From Stercorarius parasiticus (Eukaryota; Chordata; Aves; Charadriiformes; Stercorariidae): a stretch of 64,000 bases of DNA. A program made the translations under genes and the position numbers. The DNA lies in the NCBI GenBank assembly GCA_013396915.1, contig VWZL01001969.1:806001-870000 (forward strand). The letters run 5' to 3'. Position 1 is the first letter of the stretch, and every line of letters starts with the position of its first letter. The notes beneath the pieces are model-generated. The model did no database searches. It was not told the origin of the DNA and saw nothing but the letters and a program-made list of their open reading frames with translations. Shown piece after piece: positions 34,874 through 49,320 of the stretch.

Positions 34874-37800
34874 TAGGATTTCACCATGTGAAAAAATACA
34901 TGGGGAAAAAAAAACACTGAGCCTTCTCTAAGAAACCTGGCATGCCATAGGGAGCACAGCATGGAATACCCCGCAGATGCTTGGGGATCCTTCAACCATG
35001 ACATTCCATGTATAACAACCTAGTTGTGTTAACTGCTCCTGGGCAACACAGTACCCAGGGTCTATTATACTTCAAAATCATCCAACACCAGGCAGGACTT
35101 TAAAATGAGATTATTTTACTAAAAAGCATGTTTAAGCAACTGCTTGACAGATTTGGAAACAGGCACAAAAAATAAGTGTGATATCTAATAGCTATGTGTC
35201 GTTTATTAGCTATGAGAATTTCCTTCTTTTTCATTCTGCTAGCAGAGCTGAAGACAGACACAGGAGGATTTTCACACTCGTAACGACCAATTCTTAGATG
35301 CAGCAAGTTTTCCAAGCAGTCTCTTCCCAAACAGAACGCTTGCTTAGGTGGGAATCCTCCCTTATAAACCACCCTACTAGGAACTCCTTAATTCCTCAGG
35401 TTTTCCTGCAATGTTTAATTCTGACAGCAAATTCAATCAAGAAATATTTGCGACTTCCTTGCTAATGAAATACTATTTGTGGCAGTCTTAGCTATACGAT
35501 GGTGCTTTTGAAACATGTAGCCCTTTCTGCCAGACCTAAAAAGTATTAACATGTGGTTTATTAATACTATTTGGAGGGCGTGATTTTCTATACACTCTTG
35601 TGGCCTATATGCTTTTTGCAATAAGACATAAATAAGGGTATTAAGATGATTCAATATACTGGTCAAATGGGCTAAATGTCTAACTGCTGCTTCCATTCGA
35701 GCTGAACAGGTGGTAAACAAAAAGCACTTTCAGACAGTATGTGCTTGAAGAAACATTCTTTTTTTCAGCCTTGCAATTATAACTATCCATGCTTTACAGA
35801 ATTTCTTTCACAGTCCTGCACTTTCCTTCAGCAGTTAAACCACAGCTGCCTGACACTCATGTTACCAGCTGACATAAGAAGTCTAGTTCTGGGGTTTGAG
35901 TTACAGGTTACATCTGTAACTAGTAAAACTCTCTGAAACTGCTACTCAGCTGACAAATTAGACATCTGTAACCAGAAAGGATGAAACGGGAAGAGAGAGT
36001 TGTCAGACTTTTCCTAGCAGTAGCAGAGGTTTATTCCTTCACCTCCTCCCACCTAACCAAACTATGGCACAGAGCTTTGGCTGCTGCTGTCCTTGAATGT
36101 TCTGACTTGCTGCTGCCATATCCCCCCTCTTCCATTATTTCCAAGACAGGAATGCCAGTTCTGTTCCAGGATCTCCTACACCCAAAATCTGAGCAGCAAA
36201 GTGCAATCGCATGACTTGATGCAACAGAGATGAGCAAAATGATACCTTAGCCAACTATCCAGCAACCAGAAAAGTGATGTATCAATGCTTGTAGCTGCAG
36301 ACCACAGTCTTGTTTGCTGCTGAGTCAAGTATTTGCAGCACGTTTGACAGCAGCAGCCACAGCCAAGTGTGTTTAAGTTCTAGCAGTGTGGAAGCATCCT
36401 GCCAGCAACTCTAGAGCCACAAAAATCCTAATGAAGACATCACCTAAGTTCATTAGCCTACAAGTACTCACCGGATGTGAACTTTGGTCACTGAAGTTAA
36501 AAGAGCTACTCAGAGAAAGTCAAGCATTGTTTAAGCACTTGTACAACTTGGGTGCCTTGGCTATGCATAAGAAAATTGAAAAATAAACCAAAAATGTTGT
36601 GTACATGTCTATACGTGAAAAAAGCGCCTACATCATCTGGTGATTTAAAGGAAAGGTAAAAATCCTTACCTATCATATATTCATAAATACTTCTTATGCT
36701 ACATTTCTGGTGTAATGTGCTATGTCTTGACTTACTATAGATCAAGTATACTCAAGAAGATAAATATCACTGTCCTGTAGCACTTGTATATAGCCCGAGA
36801 TAACAAGAATATTTTTTATTTTAACAGAAAGGAAAGAAAAAAAATGTACAAACTGCTCAACAAGAGCTGATGGTTTACCAGTAAAGATGACTTAGAGCAC
36901 TTTAGAGACATCTGGATTAAGTGTACACCTCACAGCACTTCCTATACTTTTTTAAAGAAGTAAGGCACCTAAGTTTTGAAGTTAAAATAATGAAATAAAA
37001 GATACTCCACTCTCATGTTCTTCTAATTATCAAGGAAGTAATAACTGTCAAAATGTGTTATATTTCAAAGTCTTGCTTTTAAAATTTTCTACTGTTTTCA
37101 AACCCACCACTGAAGTCATGCATGTTATTCAGCACATCATTCCTTGTGATAACATTTAGAAATCTAAGGGATATTTTGTTATTGTTACAAACTCCATGAC
37201 TATAAAGATATTGTAAATAGATTATTCTCACTATACCCCATTGAAGACTTCTGAGCGCCAAAAGGTAAGGAATGCAGTCTTCAAAAAAGGAAAAATAATC
37301 ATCACTACGTATATTTAATGCACATCTGGTGGCCCAACTTCAAAAATTGGCAATTGCTCTTTCATCAATAAATGATTTTATATATATCTAACCATGTTGT
37401 TGTGCATATGACCTGAAAGCAGGACACTAACACTATGTTACTTGTCCAGCTCACCTAATAGCCTCCTCCAAAGGAAGGCAAACACATTTTGTTCAGAAAA
37501 GGAAAAGATAAATTATAGAACATAATATGAAATTGTTAGGCTGTCTGTGGCATGTAAGTAAAAGGTCCATGAGTTAATATGCTGGGTATTCTGCAGATCT
37601 TACAGATGTGGTCACCATACTGCCATATTCACAGAACTCCCAGAGCAAGCAAAGCAAACAGGGAAAGAGATACTCAAATGAAAGCCATCTGGACAGTACA
37701 TTCAAGGAAACCCATGTCCCGCATTAATGAACATGCAACTAAGGGTTCAGCTGTTCTTATCGCTTAGTACAGCTAAGGTTGAGGAGCAGAAAACATCTCT

Positions 37801-40039
37801 AATCTCTGCATTACCATTATGAGAATCATTTTTAATTTAAATTCTCTAGTACATGCATTTGCCACCAAAATTGGCTCCCTTTATACTTGTTCCCAGAGAA
37901 TACAAATGTAGTGATGCTTCAGACTTGCTTCTGGACAGTGTAAAGGGCTGCATCTAGTGTGTAGCTATACATAATTATTACATTTCTATTGGCATCAAAC
38001 TGCAACAAAATGTTGAGTTCCTTGGTTATACCACACAAACACTACTGGCATTAAAACTTAACGAGCAGAAACATTTGCATTTTTCTCTTTCCAGTTGTCT
38101 GCAATGCAATCTAAAAGGCCTTGCATCAGATACAATATGCATATTAAAAAAAATCTGTTGATTTCTATTTTTAAAATAACTGCAAGAAAACAATGGGTAC
38201 AAAGTTTCATATGTATAATGAGTAGCCCTGGAACAGACTTCTTCATTTTCCCTGGCAAACTTCCCATTACAAATGCAGACCTTGAAACACAAATACTAAC
38301 GTCAACAACAAAAATAATTTGTATTTATATCTATTTGTGGGCAAAATAGATGCACTTAATGACACCTATCATGCCACTATAGTCTACCATAATAATATAT
38401 TTTAGAAAATTATATAAATACTCACCTTACAAGTAAGGTGGTTTTTTTTAAAGACTCATTACAATCTCCTCAATAAATATTGGATGTTCTAGTATTTTTA
38501 GAACCACTGTATTGTTTTAACCAGTCCTTTCCCAAAAACAACACTTAAAACTGCAATATACGGTAAGTGGTTATAGAGAGTTCAGAATTCAAAACTTACA
38601 TGATGCCAGTTCTGTTTATCCAAACAAAACCAGCAACCACATATGTTCAAACAGATCAGATTTTATTTTACACTAAAAAGAAAAAACACTCACAAAAGAC
38701 CACAGTAAAATTTCCACAAGTACAAAACTCATACTGCTCTGGTATAGTGTAATATCAATTTTGCGGCTGAAAATGCTTCTGCACACACCAAGTTCCCAGA
38801 AACTCACTTTTTTCAACTCTTATTGAGGAGACATGTGCAAACCTTTATACAATTGACAACTTGCAGTCTAAAGTCATCCTGAAGATCATTAACACAATTT
38901 GGCTGAAAATAAGAAAAGATTTCAATCATGAATCAATTTTAATTCAGGCTCTACCACATGCACTGAGGCAGTCTTGTTGATGTCAAATGGTACTCATATT
39001 TAAACAAATTTAAATAAATAAATTTAAATAAACAATACATATAATATTGCTGCTTATTCTGAAACTTCCATTTCTCCCAATCCTTCCCCTCCCTCCCATC
39101 CTTCTGAAATAGTAAGAATACACTCCAGTAAATCTTGGATTTATCAATGAAATAGCCAAAAAAAAACCCCCACAACCAAACCTGTTATGAATAAGGATCA
39201 CCATATGAATCTGATGATCTATATTCTTCTTTTCTCAGTTTTTATATGCATTTCCTTTATGATATACCAGACTGATGAATTACAGGACTGACAACTGTCA
39301 TAATAAAGAACTATTCCTAAAATGAGCCCTAAACATTTCTGAACTCGATTTTATAGTAAGCCAGCTGTCTGGGGTGGTTCAAAGTTCAGAATCTCCTATG
39401 TCTGATTTTCAGCTGCTGAAATTCTGAATTTGACAAGCAGTAGCTGTTGCATCTTATTCTACAAAATGGGGTGTTATACAGACATCAGCTTACAAAACAC
39501 CCGAACCTCGGAGTAAAACTACCTCCTGGTGCTCACAGAATCAACACTTAGTTTTTACCATTACACAGGCAATCCATTAGTATTTCAATTCTTTAGTTAA
39601 CTATAGCCATGGACAGTACAGTTAAACACAATCTATTAAAATATGTAACAAGAAGAGGAATTTGCATTTAACACAACAGCCGTTTGCTACTCCTCTGCCA
39701 AAACAGAGCCTCAAAGGATTTCCAATTTCAAAAATCTGAATAAGAGGTGAGAAAAAATAATTTGCTTGGAACCATTAATCTTCAATGAAGGACCTTCACT
39801 GGTCAAGGCTTATGGCAGCCGATGACAGCAGTAGGTATTGTACTACAAATTGAAGATGAAATCCTGGCTCCAAAGCCCATGCCAAATTCCAACAGTACTT
39901 TTGAGCAATTCTTAGCCCTTCTGACTCAGTTGTTGAACTGTCAGTTGAGTGGGAGGTGTGAATTGAGGAAATGTTTTCATGAGTTTCCTCATTTAGCCAT
40001 TTTTCCATAACATACATTGGCAGAGCTCAGAGGGGAGGG
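34874..40039. other. Intron sequence without recognisable elements
   Basis: Uniform AT-rich DNA. The minus-strand ORFs (for example 35433-35720, 95 codons) show no familiar domain. No CR1 or MIR piece was found by eye. Confidence 0.55.
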
Positions 40040-40073
40040 AAAAAAAAAAAAAAAAGGAAAAAAAAAGAAAAAA
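40040..40073 (+). repeat. A-rich tract
   Basis: A runs are separated by GG and G. Upstream is a purine-rich AGAGGGGAGGG. On the minus strand the tract is a long pyrimidine run of the kind found before splice acceptors, but no plausible exon follows it. Confidence 0.85.
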
Positions 40074-40482
40074 CCACCACTCTGCAGACTGTTCACTGTT
40101 TCCGAGTGAATTACTCAGCTTTTTAGCTAAGCCAACGCTTACACCTCCCAGGGTTTCCAGAAATGCTGAAAGCTGCAGTTCTTATTCCTCAACGCAAAGA
40201 ACCAAAGCCTAGGAACAATTCTCTTTCTATGATCATATTTTTGCAGATCCCTCATCATATAGATATACACACAAGACCTACTACATTGCAAGCTATTACT
40301 GAAAGGAAAAAAATGCTTGGAGACTTTAATGCAAAGAAGAAACACATATGTATTCATAATATCAATTATCGTCATAACTTCAATACTTATCATAGCTTTA
40401 ACTTCAGAAAAACTTAAGCAGGCTGAGGTAGGTAGGAATTCCAGAGCAAGAAGGCAAAGATGTCTCCAACTATCACTTAAGC

Positions 40483-40560
40483 CAGGAGTTCGCAGTCTGA
40501 TCTCTGGGGTCCCATTTCCAGCTCTGCTACTGTCCAACTGTGTGACTTCAGAGAGTACGA
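40483..40560 (+). mobile_element. MIR-like SINE core remnant
   Basis: AGTCTGATCTCTGGGGTCCC, TTCCAGCTCTGCTACTGTCC and AACTGTGTGACTTCAGAGAG match the MIR central core (CGGCTCTGCCACTTACTAGC, TGTGTGACCTTGGGCAAG type). It overlaps the start of a 155-codon minus-strand frame at 40139-40606 that I consider non-coding. Confidence 0.6.
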
Positions 40561-40990
40561 TACAAAATGTAAAATGTAGAACCCTGTAGGGCCCAATCAG
40601 CTTCATAAGTTTTTGAAGCTTTTATGCCTTTATGAATTCATAAAAGAGAGAATAAGAAACATCCATCTGTCTTTGAAATGCTGACTTGAAAGGGGATGAA
40701 CCTTCAGCATTCCTTGTCTGAGAGAACAAAATGTCAGGATCCAAGTCATCGCTACAAACAAAAGACATAAAGCTGCTGGGTGAAGGCAGATGGAATAGGT
40801 GCACAGGGATTCAATTTTGTTCAGCAAAAGCCTTTTAATGTGTGGGGACATGAAAACATAGAGGAACCCATTACTAAATCTATATAGATTCATTTCAGTT
40901 CTGATGTTACTGCATCTTTAAACACTGCAACAGTTTCTTGGGCTATATAGAACAAACGGGTGTTAGGGGAAACCGTAAGAGAACATTAGG

Positions 40991-42501
40991 TTCATGACCA
41001 CCTGAGCAACCTGAACATACAGCAGCCTATGGGACCTGACAAGTTGCATCCCAGAGTCCTGAGGGAACTGGGTGATGTAGTTACCAAGCCACTCTCCATG
41101 ATATTTGAAAAGTCATGGCAGTCAGGTGAAGTGCCCGCTGACTGGAAAAAGGGAAACATTGCACCTATTTTTAAAAAGGGTAGAAAGGAAGACCCTGGCA
41201 ACTACCAATCTGTCAGCCTCACCTCTGTGCCTGGGAAGATAAAGGAATGGATCTTCCTAGAAGCTATGCTAAGGCACATGGAGGACAGGGAGGTGATTCG
41301 AGACAGCCAGCATGGCTTCACCAAGGGCAAGTCCTGCCTGACCAACCTAGTGGCCTTCTATGATGAAGTGGCTACATCCGTGGACAAGGGAAGAGCTACA
41401 GATGTCATCTGTTTTGATGTAAGGCCTCTGACGCGGTCCCTCCTTCTCTCTAAACTGGAGAAATATGGATTTGATGAGTGGACTATTCAGTAGATGAAGA
41501 ATTGGTTAGATGGTCACATCCAGAGGGCTCAATGTCCAGATGGAGATCAGTGACAGGTGGTGTCCCTCAGGGGTCCATACTGGGACCAGTACTGTTTAAC
41601 ATCATCAGTGACACAGACAGTGAGATTGAGTGCACCCTCAGCAACTTTGCAGTTGACACCAAGCTAAGTGGTGCGGTTGACACACCTGAGGGACAGGATG
41701 CCATCCAGAGGGACCTAGACAAGCTTGAGAAGTGGCTCTGTGTGAACCTCATGAGGTCCAATAAGGTCAGATGCAGGGTCCTGCACCTGGGTTGTGGCAA
41801 CCCCTGGTATCAATAAAGACTGGGGGATGAAGGGATTGAGAGCAGCCCCACCAAGGGGGATTTGGGGGTACTGGTGGATGAAAAGCTGGACATGAGCCGG
41901 TAATGTACACTCGCAGCCCAGAAAACCAACCATATCCTGGACTGCATCAAAAGACATGTCACCAGCAGGCTGGGGGAGGCGATTCTGCACCTCTGCTCTG
42001 CTCTGGTGAGACCCCACCTGGAATACTACGTCCAGCTCTGGAAAGCACAGGGAAGATATGGATGTGTTGGAATGAGTCCAGAGGAGGGCCACAAAAATGA
42101 TCAGAGGGCTTCCTATGAGGACAGGCTAAGAGGGTTGGGGTTGTTCAGCCTGGAGAATAGAAGGCTCCGGGGAGAACTTATTGCAGCCTTTCAGTACTTA
42201 AAGGCAGCCTACAGGAAATATGGGGACAAACTTTTTAGCAGGGCCTGTTGCAACAGGACAAGGGGTAATGGCTTTAAACCAAAAGAGGGAAGATTTAGAG
42301 TAGAGATAAGGAAGACATTTTTTACAATGAGGTTGCCCAGGGAGGTGGCAGATGCCCTATCCCTGGCAACATTCAAGATCAGGTTGGACGGGGCTCTGAG
42401 CAACCTGATCCAGTTGAAGATGTCCCTGCTCATTGCAGGGGGGTTGCACTAGATGACCTTTAAAGGTCCCTTCCAACCCAGACTATTCTATGATTCTATG
42501 A
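40991..42501 (+). mobile_element. CR1 LINE, 1.5-kb copy with decayed reverse transcriptase
   Basis: This is the longest element in the window. Plus-strand frames at 41029-41493, 41478-41816 and 42006-42452 are successive parts of one broken CR1 ORF2. They run [85 protein letters not shown] and SLENRRLRGEL. Decay is clear. Motif A is scrambled by a small deletion and compensating frameshift near 41415-41445. A TAG replaces Trp at 41491. Another frameshift lies near 41530. The catalytic FADD box reads FAVD at 41646-41657. A stop lies near 41815, and the VVRHWNRL segment is missing near 42330. It is 5'-truncated, with no endonuclease domain, and is antisense to TMEM163. Confidence 0.96.
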
Positions 42502-45500
42502 GTGCAGCAATTAGCATTTGCTTAACTTTGTGAAGGTCTATGAAAAGGTCAGGCCTAGAGTTTTCAACAGTAGGACTCTCCAGGCTTTGACTGCTTCATA
42601 GCTTCAGGACCTCGAGTATTTTAGGCACTTGCTGAGGCGCCTGCCTGGCCCACCGTTGGCAAAATGGCCTCAAGAACAGCCGTCAAGATACGGGTGTAAA
42701 GCATAAAAACTACAAGTGAATGAAACACTCAAAAAGCTGTGTAAAAAGTGTCTGCCCAAAACTGACTATGCTAAAGAAGATGACATAAGGGGAAGCACCA
42801 AGGAATTTTTGAAACAAAGGTACACATTTGTAATAACAGCAGGGAAGCAGTGGTGGAAGCAGGAGTAACCAAAACCAGGTCTGGCAGTACCAGAAGTCAC
42901 CCCACCAGCATTGCAGCCTCTGCCTAGGAGCTACAGAGCAGCCTCCCTGTCAGACCCCATGAGGAGCCGGCGCTCTAAGCTGCAGGGAGACAGTGTGGGG
43001 TGCAACAGGTAGGGACCCTGCGTGCATATGACCTTGCAGGGTGCACAAGGATGTGGGTTAGCAGATACATAAAGTAAGAACACCCACATCTCCAACTGGT
43101 GGGGTATGCAACAGGCCCAGCACGTGCCCAGAGAAGACATGTTCTCATAACCCTTTCTTTCTGTAATGACGAAATGGGGCTGCACATATAACCTTGGGGG
43201 GGGACTAGTGTGAGTTATAGAGTATTTAGAGATTTGCTGTTGCATATAAATATTTTGTAAGTGTCTAATATTGTGGTTTATCCATTGCATTGCTGATATT
43301 GATCCTTAATGTACAATTTACTTATTGCCAGTTAATTACATGTCATTAATAAATCAACAAACCACTTCGATCAATTAATCTTTGATTTAATCTATGTTAA
43401 CTGAGTAGTTTGTCCCTGCAACCAGCATTCAAATCCAGTGCCACTGCAGGAAGAAACCACGAAGTCACTATTGCCTAAATAATTACCCAGATGGTCCCAA
43501 ATAAAAAATTCCTTTGTGGGCCACAAGATACATGTAGAGCTCCAGGGCACACAGCATTTCCAGTCCGAACAGCAGTGCTTTCCAGATACGCTATTATTTA
43601 CAACATGTAAGTCCAGGCTATCATTAGATTGCTGTACGCCATTATGCATGCACAGAGTACTTTGCAATAGCTGGGAGAGAGCCCATTTTCTAATAAATAA
43701 AAACTAAACTTCGTTGCAGTCACGATTGGGAAAAGTGCATTTTAAGCACAATGTACCACCAAGATTCTTTGGGATCACCTCAGTTTGAGACAATATTGGC
43801 ATGGCAACAGCAATTATGCGCAGAGTCTGCACAAATGCATTTCAATGGATCTGTAAACCTATTACAGCTGATTTTATTTAAAAGATAACAACAATGAAAT
43901 TAGCAAGGAGATAAAAAAAATAAAATCCAAATACATTTTAAACTTAATCCTTTCCAGTGGGTCAAATTACTTATCCTTCCCATGTCTACCATTATGAGAG
44001 CAGTTTTCAGTTACGCTGGTTTACTAATTGCCAGTCTCCCCACAAAATGTTGACAAAACAAAACCAAAAATAACAAACAGTAGAATACACAGCACTGCTT
44101 TCTCAAGGGACCCATATATGTGTTGATGCATGACTGCAACATGAATAATTCAGAATATTTCCTATCTGAAAATGGTTTTTACATAACTAAGGTCTAAAAC
44201 TCCTTACATTCATCAAGAAAGATTAATAGCAACAACTGCAAATTCTGGAATTTCTTATTGTCCTTAGACCTAATGGTTAGAATGTGAGTTTTATACAGGC
44301 AAGGGACAATGGTCTCCTGTCCATGTTCTGCATCTTCTAAATAAATCATTCAATAGCTTTTCCTTAAAATGCATTTTAATGATATTGATCACTCAGGTGT
44401 GTCACATTAAAAATGCACTATTTAAAATACTGTTAGGGTAAACAGCTAAATAAAAGCTAAAAGGAAGCTTCTAATAAGCAACAGCATTAAGTCTGTCAAC
44501 CAGACGACGATATGCCATTTTGTGTCATACCACTGATGAACCTGAGCAAATACTACATGGTTCTCAGGGACTCACCCTGATGCAAAAGAAAATCGTTAGC
44601 AGGAGGAAGGAAAGGCAGTGGATCCTACAACTGCCACCTTCTGTTCTACTAGGGGAAGACATTACAGCAAGAGAGAGAAAATGCTCTAGGCTACCATTTT
44701 TGCAGTGTCCTAAGTCCAGTTAATTGTGTTGCATGGAGTTCAAGTAGACACCAGTGAAGCCCTACAAAATTCTCTACTATATTCTGTCACTTGAGTGTTA
44801 GCAAAGGATAATGTCCGATTTTTGTTAGCTTTAAACATTTTTTAAAGCAGAAAATATGTTTATGCTTCCAAAGAGCAGCCTCTTCCAAGAAAAACAGTCA
44901 AAACACCAAACCATAAATAAAATATCCCATAACCTTTTTTAAGTGATCCCTCTAATATTAAATAAGGTTAAATGAGCCTCACTAAAACAATTCCATTGAC
45001 ATATTTATGTTTTGTATTTGTGGCTTTTGTGTTCCTCTGCAGAGCCCACTAATGATAATAGGGCAATTCCGTATACATGCATTACCCAGTACTATCCCAT
45101 TAGCAACAATATAAAGCCCAGCTATCAAAAAATGTCTGATTATTGTGATCCTTAAACTGTATACAGACAATTTAAGGCCTGCCTATGCAACTCCATCAAA
45201 TTTTTAAGGATTTAAATGCATTAGAAGAGCAAATACTGAAAAGTAGTCAGGTTCCTAATGCCAGACTGACTGATATCCGGCATCTAAGTCCATAGCCTAA
45301 GTTTTAATTCCTAACTACTTCAGAAGTCGTACATGCACTGATCAACAACTTAGATATGTTTCCTTCTTCACAGCAGAACATTATACTGTAAAAGACAAGA
45401 ACTTTAGACATTGTCACTTACTAATTTCTGGGTTTTGCTGAAGACGTGCCTGCAGTATCAGTGTTGTCCTAACAGAACCTTGAGATTAAACTACAGTAAG

Positions 45501-48474
45501 ACTTCTTAAAGATACAGAAAATGAGTTAAACACCTCTTTCCATGGAGGTATAGCGAGATCTGCACGAGCAAATACACGTCAAAGAGTTGAAATGCATCTG
45601 CTCATAAACCTAAATAAAACGTGATCAACTATTTTAATAAGAGTGAACAGTGAATGTCCAACTGGACAAAATAAGCAGGAAACCAGAGAATTGCTACAAG
45701 GTAGCTGAGCAGCAAGGAAGCACCACTTCCCATGCCATTTGCTGTTTCATTGCTCTCTTCAGTACTTTTGGTCCAGGTCCGCTCAAAGTAAGCCCACAGG
45801 CCAAGTACAGCTTGCAGCCACCAGTAAGACTATACTGTATTATGTTACAAATGATATTTCAAGAACACTGAATAATTTATATCAAGTATCACTTATACTT
45901 CCAAATGCTAAGACATCAGAAGGCACTATTCCAGGATAGGAAATAATCACTGCATAAGTTGGAAGGAACTGTTCCCCTTAGGCAAAATATTAGCTACCAA
46001 AAATATAAGTGAGATTTTCAAGTTCCTCCAAATGTTTTCGACTTGCAAAATCAGAACTAAAAAAGCTCATGCTGTGAAGTCACTAGTGCGGCAAAGCACA
46101 CAGTCCAACCATTCCCTTCAGGTACAAGTATTTAATTGGTCTTAAAAGACTATATGTATGAGTAAAGTCAGCATTAGGCAACAAACATATGAAAAACTTA
46201 GGCTAACTTAAAATTATCCAGTAAAAACACTGCATCTGGGAGACAAAACAGACAGAATTCATTACAGAGGGAAACATTCTCATATTGCAGTAGGGGAAAC
46301 AGGGCCTATTCTTGGATATATAGATTTTACACATTACCCAACCAGTATCCAAATTATAAAATACTCTTCAATAAGGAGGGCTTTCAGCCCTTGCACATTA
46401 GATCCTCTAAGTCCAATATTTCTGCAGGAAAGATATTTCACACACTTTATTTGGTGTGGAACTCCACAGTAGGCTTTTGATTTAGTTCAAAAAACAGTTA
46501 TTCTCTAATGCAATGAGATATTTTAAAGAATAGAATTTTTAAAAGAAATTTCCTAGCAGAAAGTCCTGTGCCAGACATTTGAACTGCTGATGACAGAATG
46601 ACATTTTTAAGTTTCTCTATAATCCTCTCATGGCGTTTCATGTCACTTTGGAAATTTCTATACAATTTCTTTTAGTGGTCTTTCTTATTCTAGGTCCATT
46701 AACATCTTTTTGTTGATACACGCGATTTTAGGGATCAAGAAAGTACAGAATAGCCCCAAAGAAGTTTCTATTTCTACACAAGCTCTTCATTTCCAACATT
46801 GCCTTAACCAAAACTTTTCACATGAATGGTTCATTGCGTAATTACCATTTCATTATCAGATGAAATAGATCAGAGACCTCAAAGGTCTTGCTGTTTTAAT
46901 AGCATTGCATCCTACCCAGCTGACATGTGACATGCGAAACCTGATGGTGTAGAACTCCACAGTGGTAGCACCTTTAGGTTCTGACACAAACACAGCTTTA
47001 ATCTATTCATTTATACAGCACACAGCTTGTTAAAATAGCTTGGTGTTTTCAGTTAGTATAAATTTAACTTATGGCGTAAATTTTAAAATTACAATTTTCC
47101 TCAGTAGATTGCTTCAAAGCAGAGCTGTAAAATTATAAGATTCCTTCTGAACCCTTGCACTAATAAAATAAATATTTAATTGGAAATAATTTTGCTATTT
47201 TTTCCATTTTTCAAAAATAAATGCACATTTAGCACTGCTATTCAGTGAACTCAATTATATTTATTATTGGAAGTACCCATGAGGACTATTACCATCCCCT
47301 GCTTGCTTTCTGATAATTATAGTGTTGTTACACATGGAAAATCAACGTATGTCCAAATCAGAGTACAAATCAGATTCTGACTATACATAAATATTTGTTA
47401 CTAATTCATTAATATACTTCTCAGCTACACGACAAGCTTTTTATCTTTGATTCTAAAGAAATATGCTTTGACATTTTGCGTTTCCCAAAGATATTTGTTG
47501 CAAAAACATGCCTCACAAACAGTTATTTAACACTCTTTCCATTAATGCTCACAGGCTTCCTACTGAAGTTCTGAATGCTTACCGAGCACTGAGTCAAACT
47601 TCAAAACTTCAAAACCTGACTTCACAAATTTCAAAAACTTCCTGTTGACACAGGGCACACCACGACAAACACAATGTTAAACTTCAATGTTTTGAAAGCC
47701 TGAGTTGCCAATCCGAAGCATGTAATGGGTTAAGACTTTGAAAACAAGAGAGCTGATGGAAGACCAATGTCCTGGCCTATGATTCCTTTGGAATTAATAA
47801 ACATAAATGGGATTTTGAAAACATTACAGACAAATTTCCCTTAAAATGAAGAACATATGGCAAAAAGTTGCAATATTTCTATAACAACTCATCTTAAACA
47901 GTTTAAGAAAAACATCATTTAATGCAAAACTATCCTCTGGCAGAACATTCAGAGAGATTATGAGAGATACTAAGAGTCAAAATTAGGCCTCTGAAATCAG
48001 TATTCAAATGATTCTTCTTCAATGTAAACTTCACAGTGGTATGGAATAGTAAATATGATCCAATTCACAGGCATTTAGTTGCTGGTGATAAATAATAAAC
48101 CAAAAACATAAAATACTGCAACATAATACAGATTCAGGATCTGAAACTGTAGGTTTGAGACAGGATCAAGACAACAGCAAAGTTAGGCACAGGGAAACCA
48201 TAGAAACAAAGAGGACCTTGTTAAAACGCCCTTGAAACTACATGGCAAGGTTATCAATGTTAATCTTATTTAAAGCCAGGGAACAGCGTAAGAACAGGCA
48301 CCTGCCCCTGAAGTCAATAATTGCTGTGTATATAACCTAGACAGCAGACTTTCACCTAAGAATGAGAAAAATGTTATAAACAGTATAATGTTCAGTGATC
48401 AGAATGGTTTAAAATGTGCTGTTTAAGCACTTGAACAAAGCATAGCTTAAGATCCAAAACAAATGAGCACTTGG

Positions 48475-48486
48475 AAAAAAAAAAAA
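48475..48486 (+). repeat. Poly(A) run, 12 nt
   Basis: Twelve A residues followed by CACCAC and a second seven-A run; simple low complexity. Confidence 0.8.
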
Positions 48487-49305
48487 ACACCACAAAAAAA
48501 CAGGGATGGGCAAAAAGGGAGGGAAGTGGAAGAGAAAGGCAATCAGCAGTTCTTTTAAGTTTTATAACTTCTAAAATAGTATCTTAAATTATTAAGCATG
48601 TAATTTAATTCTAATGGAATTTTTATTCTAGAGGCTATTTCTTCAGAAGAGAAATAAAATAATGATCAGAGGGGACAAATTATCCATTGATTTATATCCC
48701 AACAACCCACCATGTCCACTAGACTTGACTCTGAATTTCCATTCATCTTCCTTTAAGAGTGAGTAGCACCACAACGGGAACCTGGAATTTAGACTGCATC
48801 TGTTTTCTCATTCTCTCCAGCTGGGAGAGAAGAGCAGAAGCATGCTACTTGTTTACTCCTCCAGAGGTTGAAGTACGGGCAAACACAATTCCTGTCTTTC
48901 TTAGGACCATCAATCTCTCACTCAACAAAGAGCATTTAACATTTTTTTTCCAGAATGAGATTGCTTCTCCTTCTCCAACATGTTGTTTTCAATTTTGAAC
49001 CTCAATTACAAAACAATTGCTTTCTCAAGTACTTCTGGAAAACCTAATTTAAGTTTTTAAGATGACAAGCTATTCAGTTGCTAGGGACTGAAAACCATTC
49101 AAACAAATGTCAACTGCTTTGAAGTCCACTACTTACAAGGCTGACCTAACTCCAGCTAAAGGCAATTAACCGTATGAACAACATCAGCAAAACAGATTCC
49201 TATCATGAAATATCAGGAATACCACATCAGTACTGGTGCAGCGAGCACACAGGAGGCTGCTTAATATTCTTAATCTGCTAGATACATCGTCTATCTTTCC
49301 ATTAC

Positions 49306-49320
49306 AAAAAAAAAAAAAAA
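49306..49320 (+). repeat. Poly(A) run, 15 nt
   Basis: Fifteen A residues after CCATTAC; no recognisable retrocopy adjoins it. Confidence 0.85.

Noticed and set aside
36665..36715. Minus-strand KCSIRSIYEYMIG followed by GTAAGG, considered as an exon
   Set aside because: The acceptor side is weak and the peptide does not match TMEM163 or another family I recognise.
40139..40606. 155-codon minus-strand open frame, the longest non-CR1 frame
   Set aside because: No recognisable domain, no exon context, overlaps a MIR-like remnant, and a frame of this length is roughly expected once by chance in 64 kb of six-frame AT-rich sequence.
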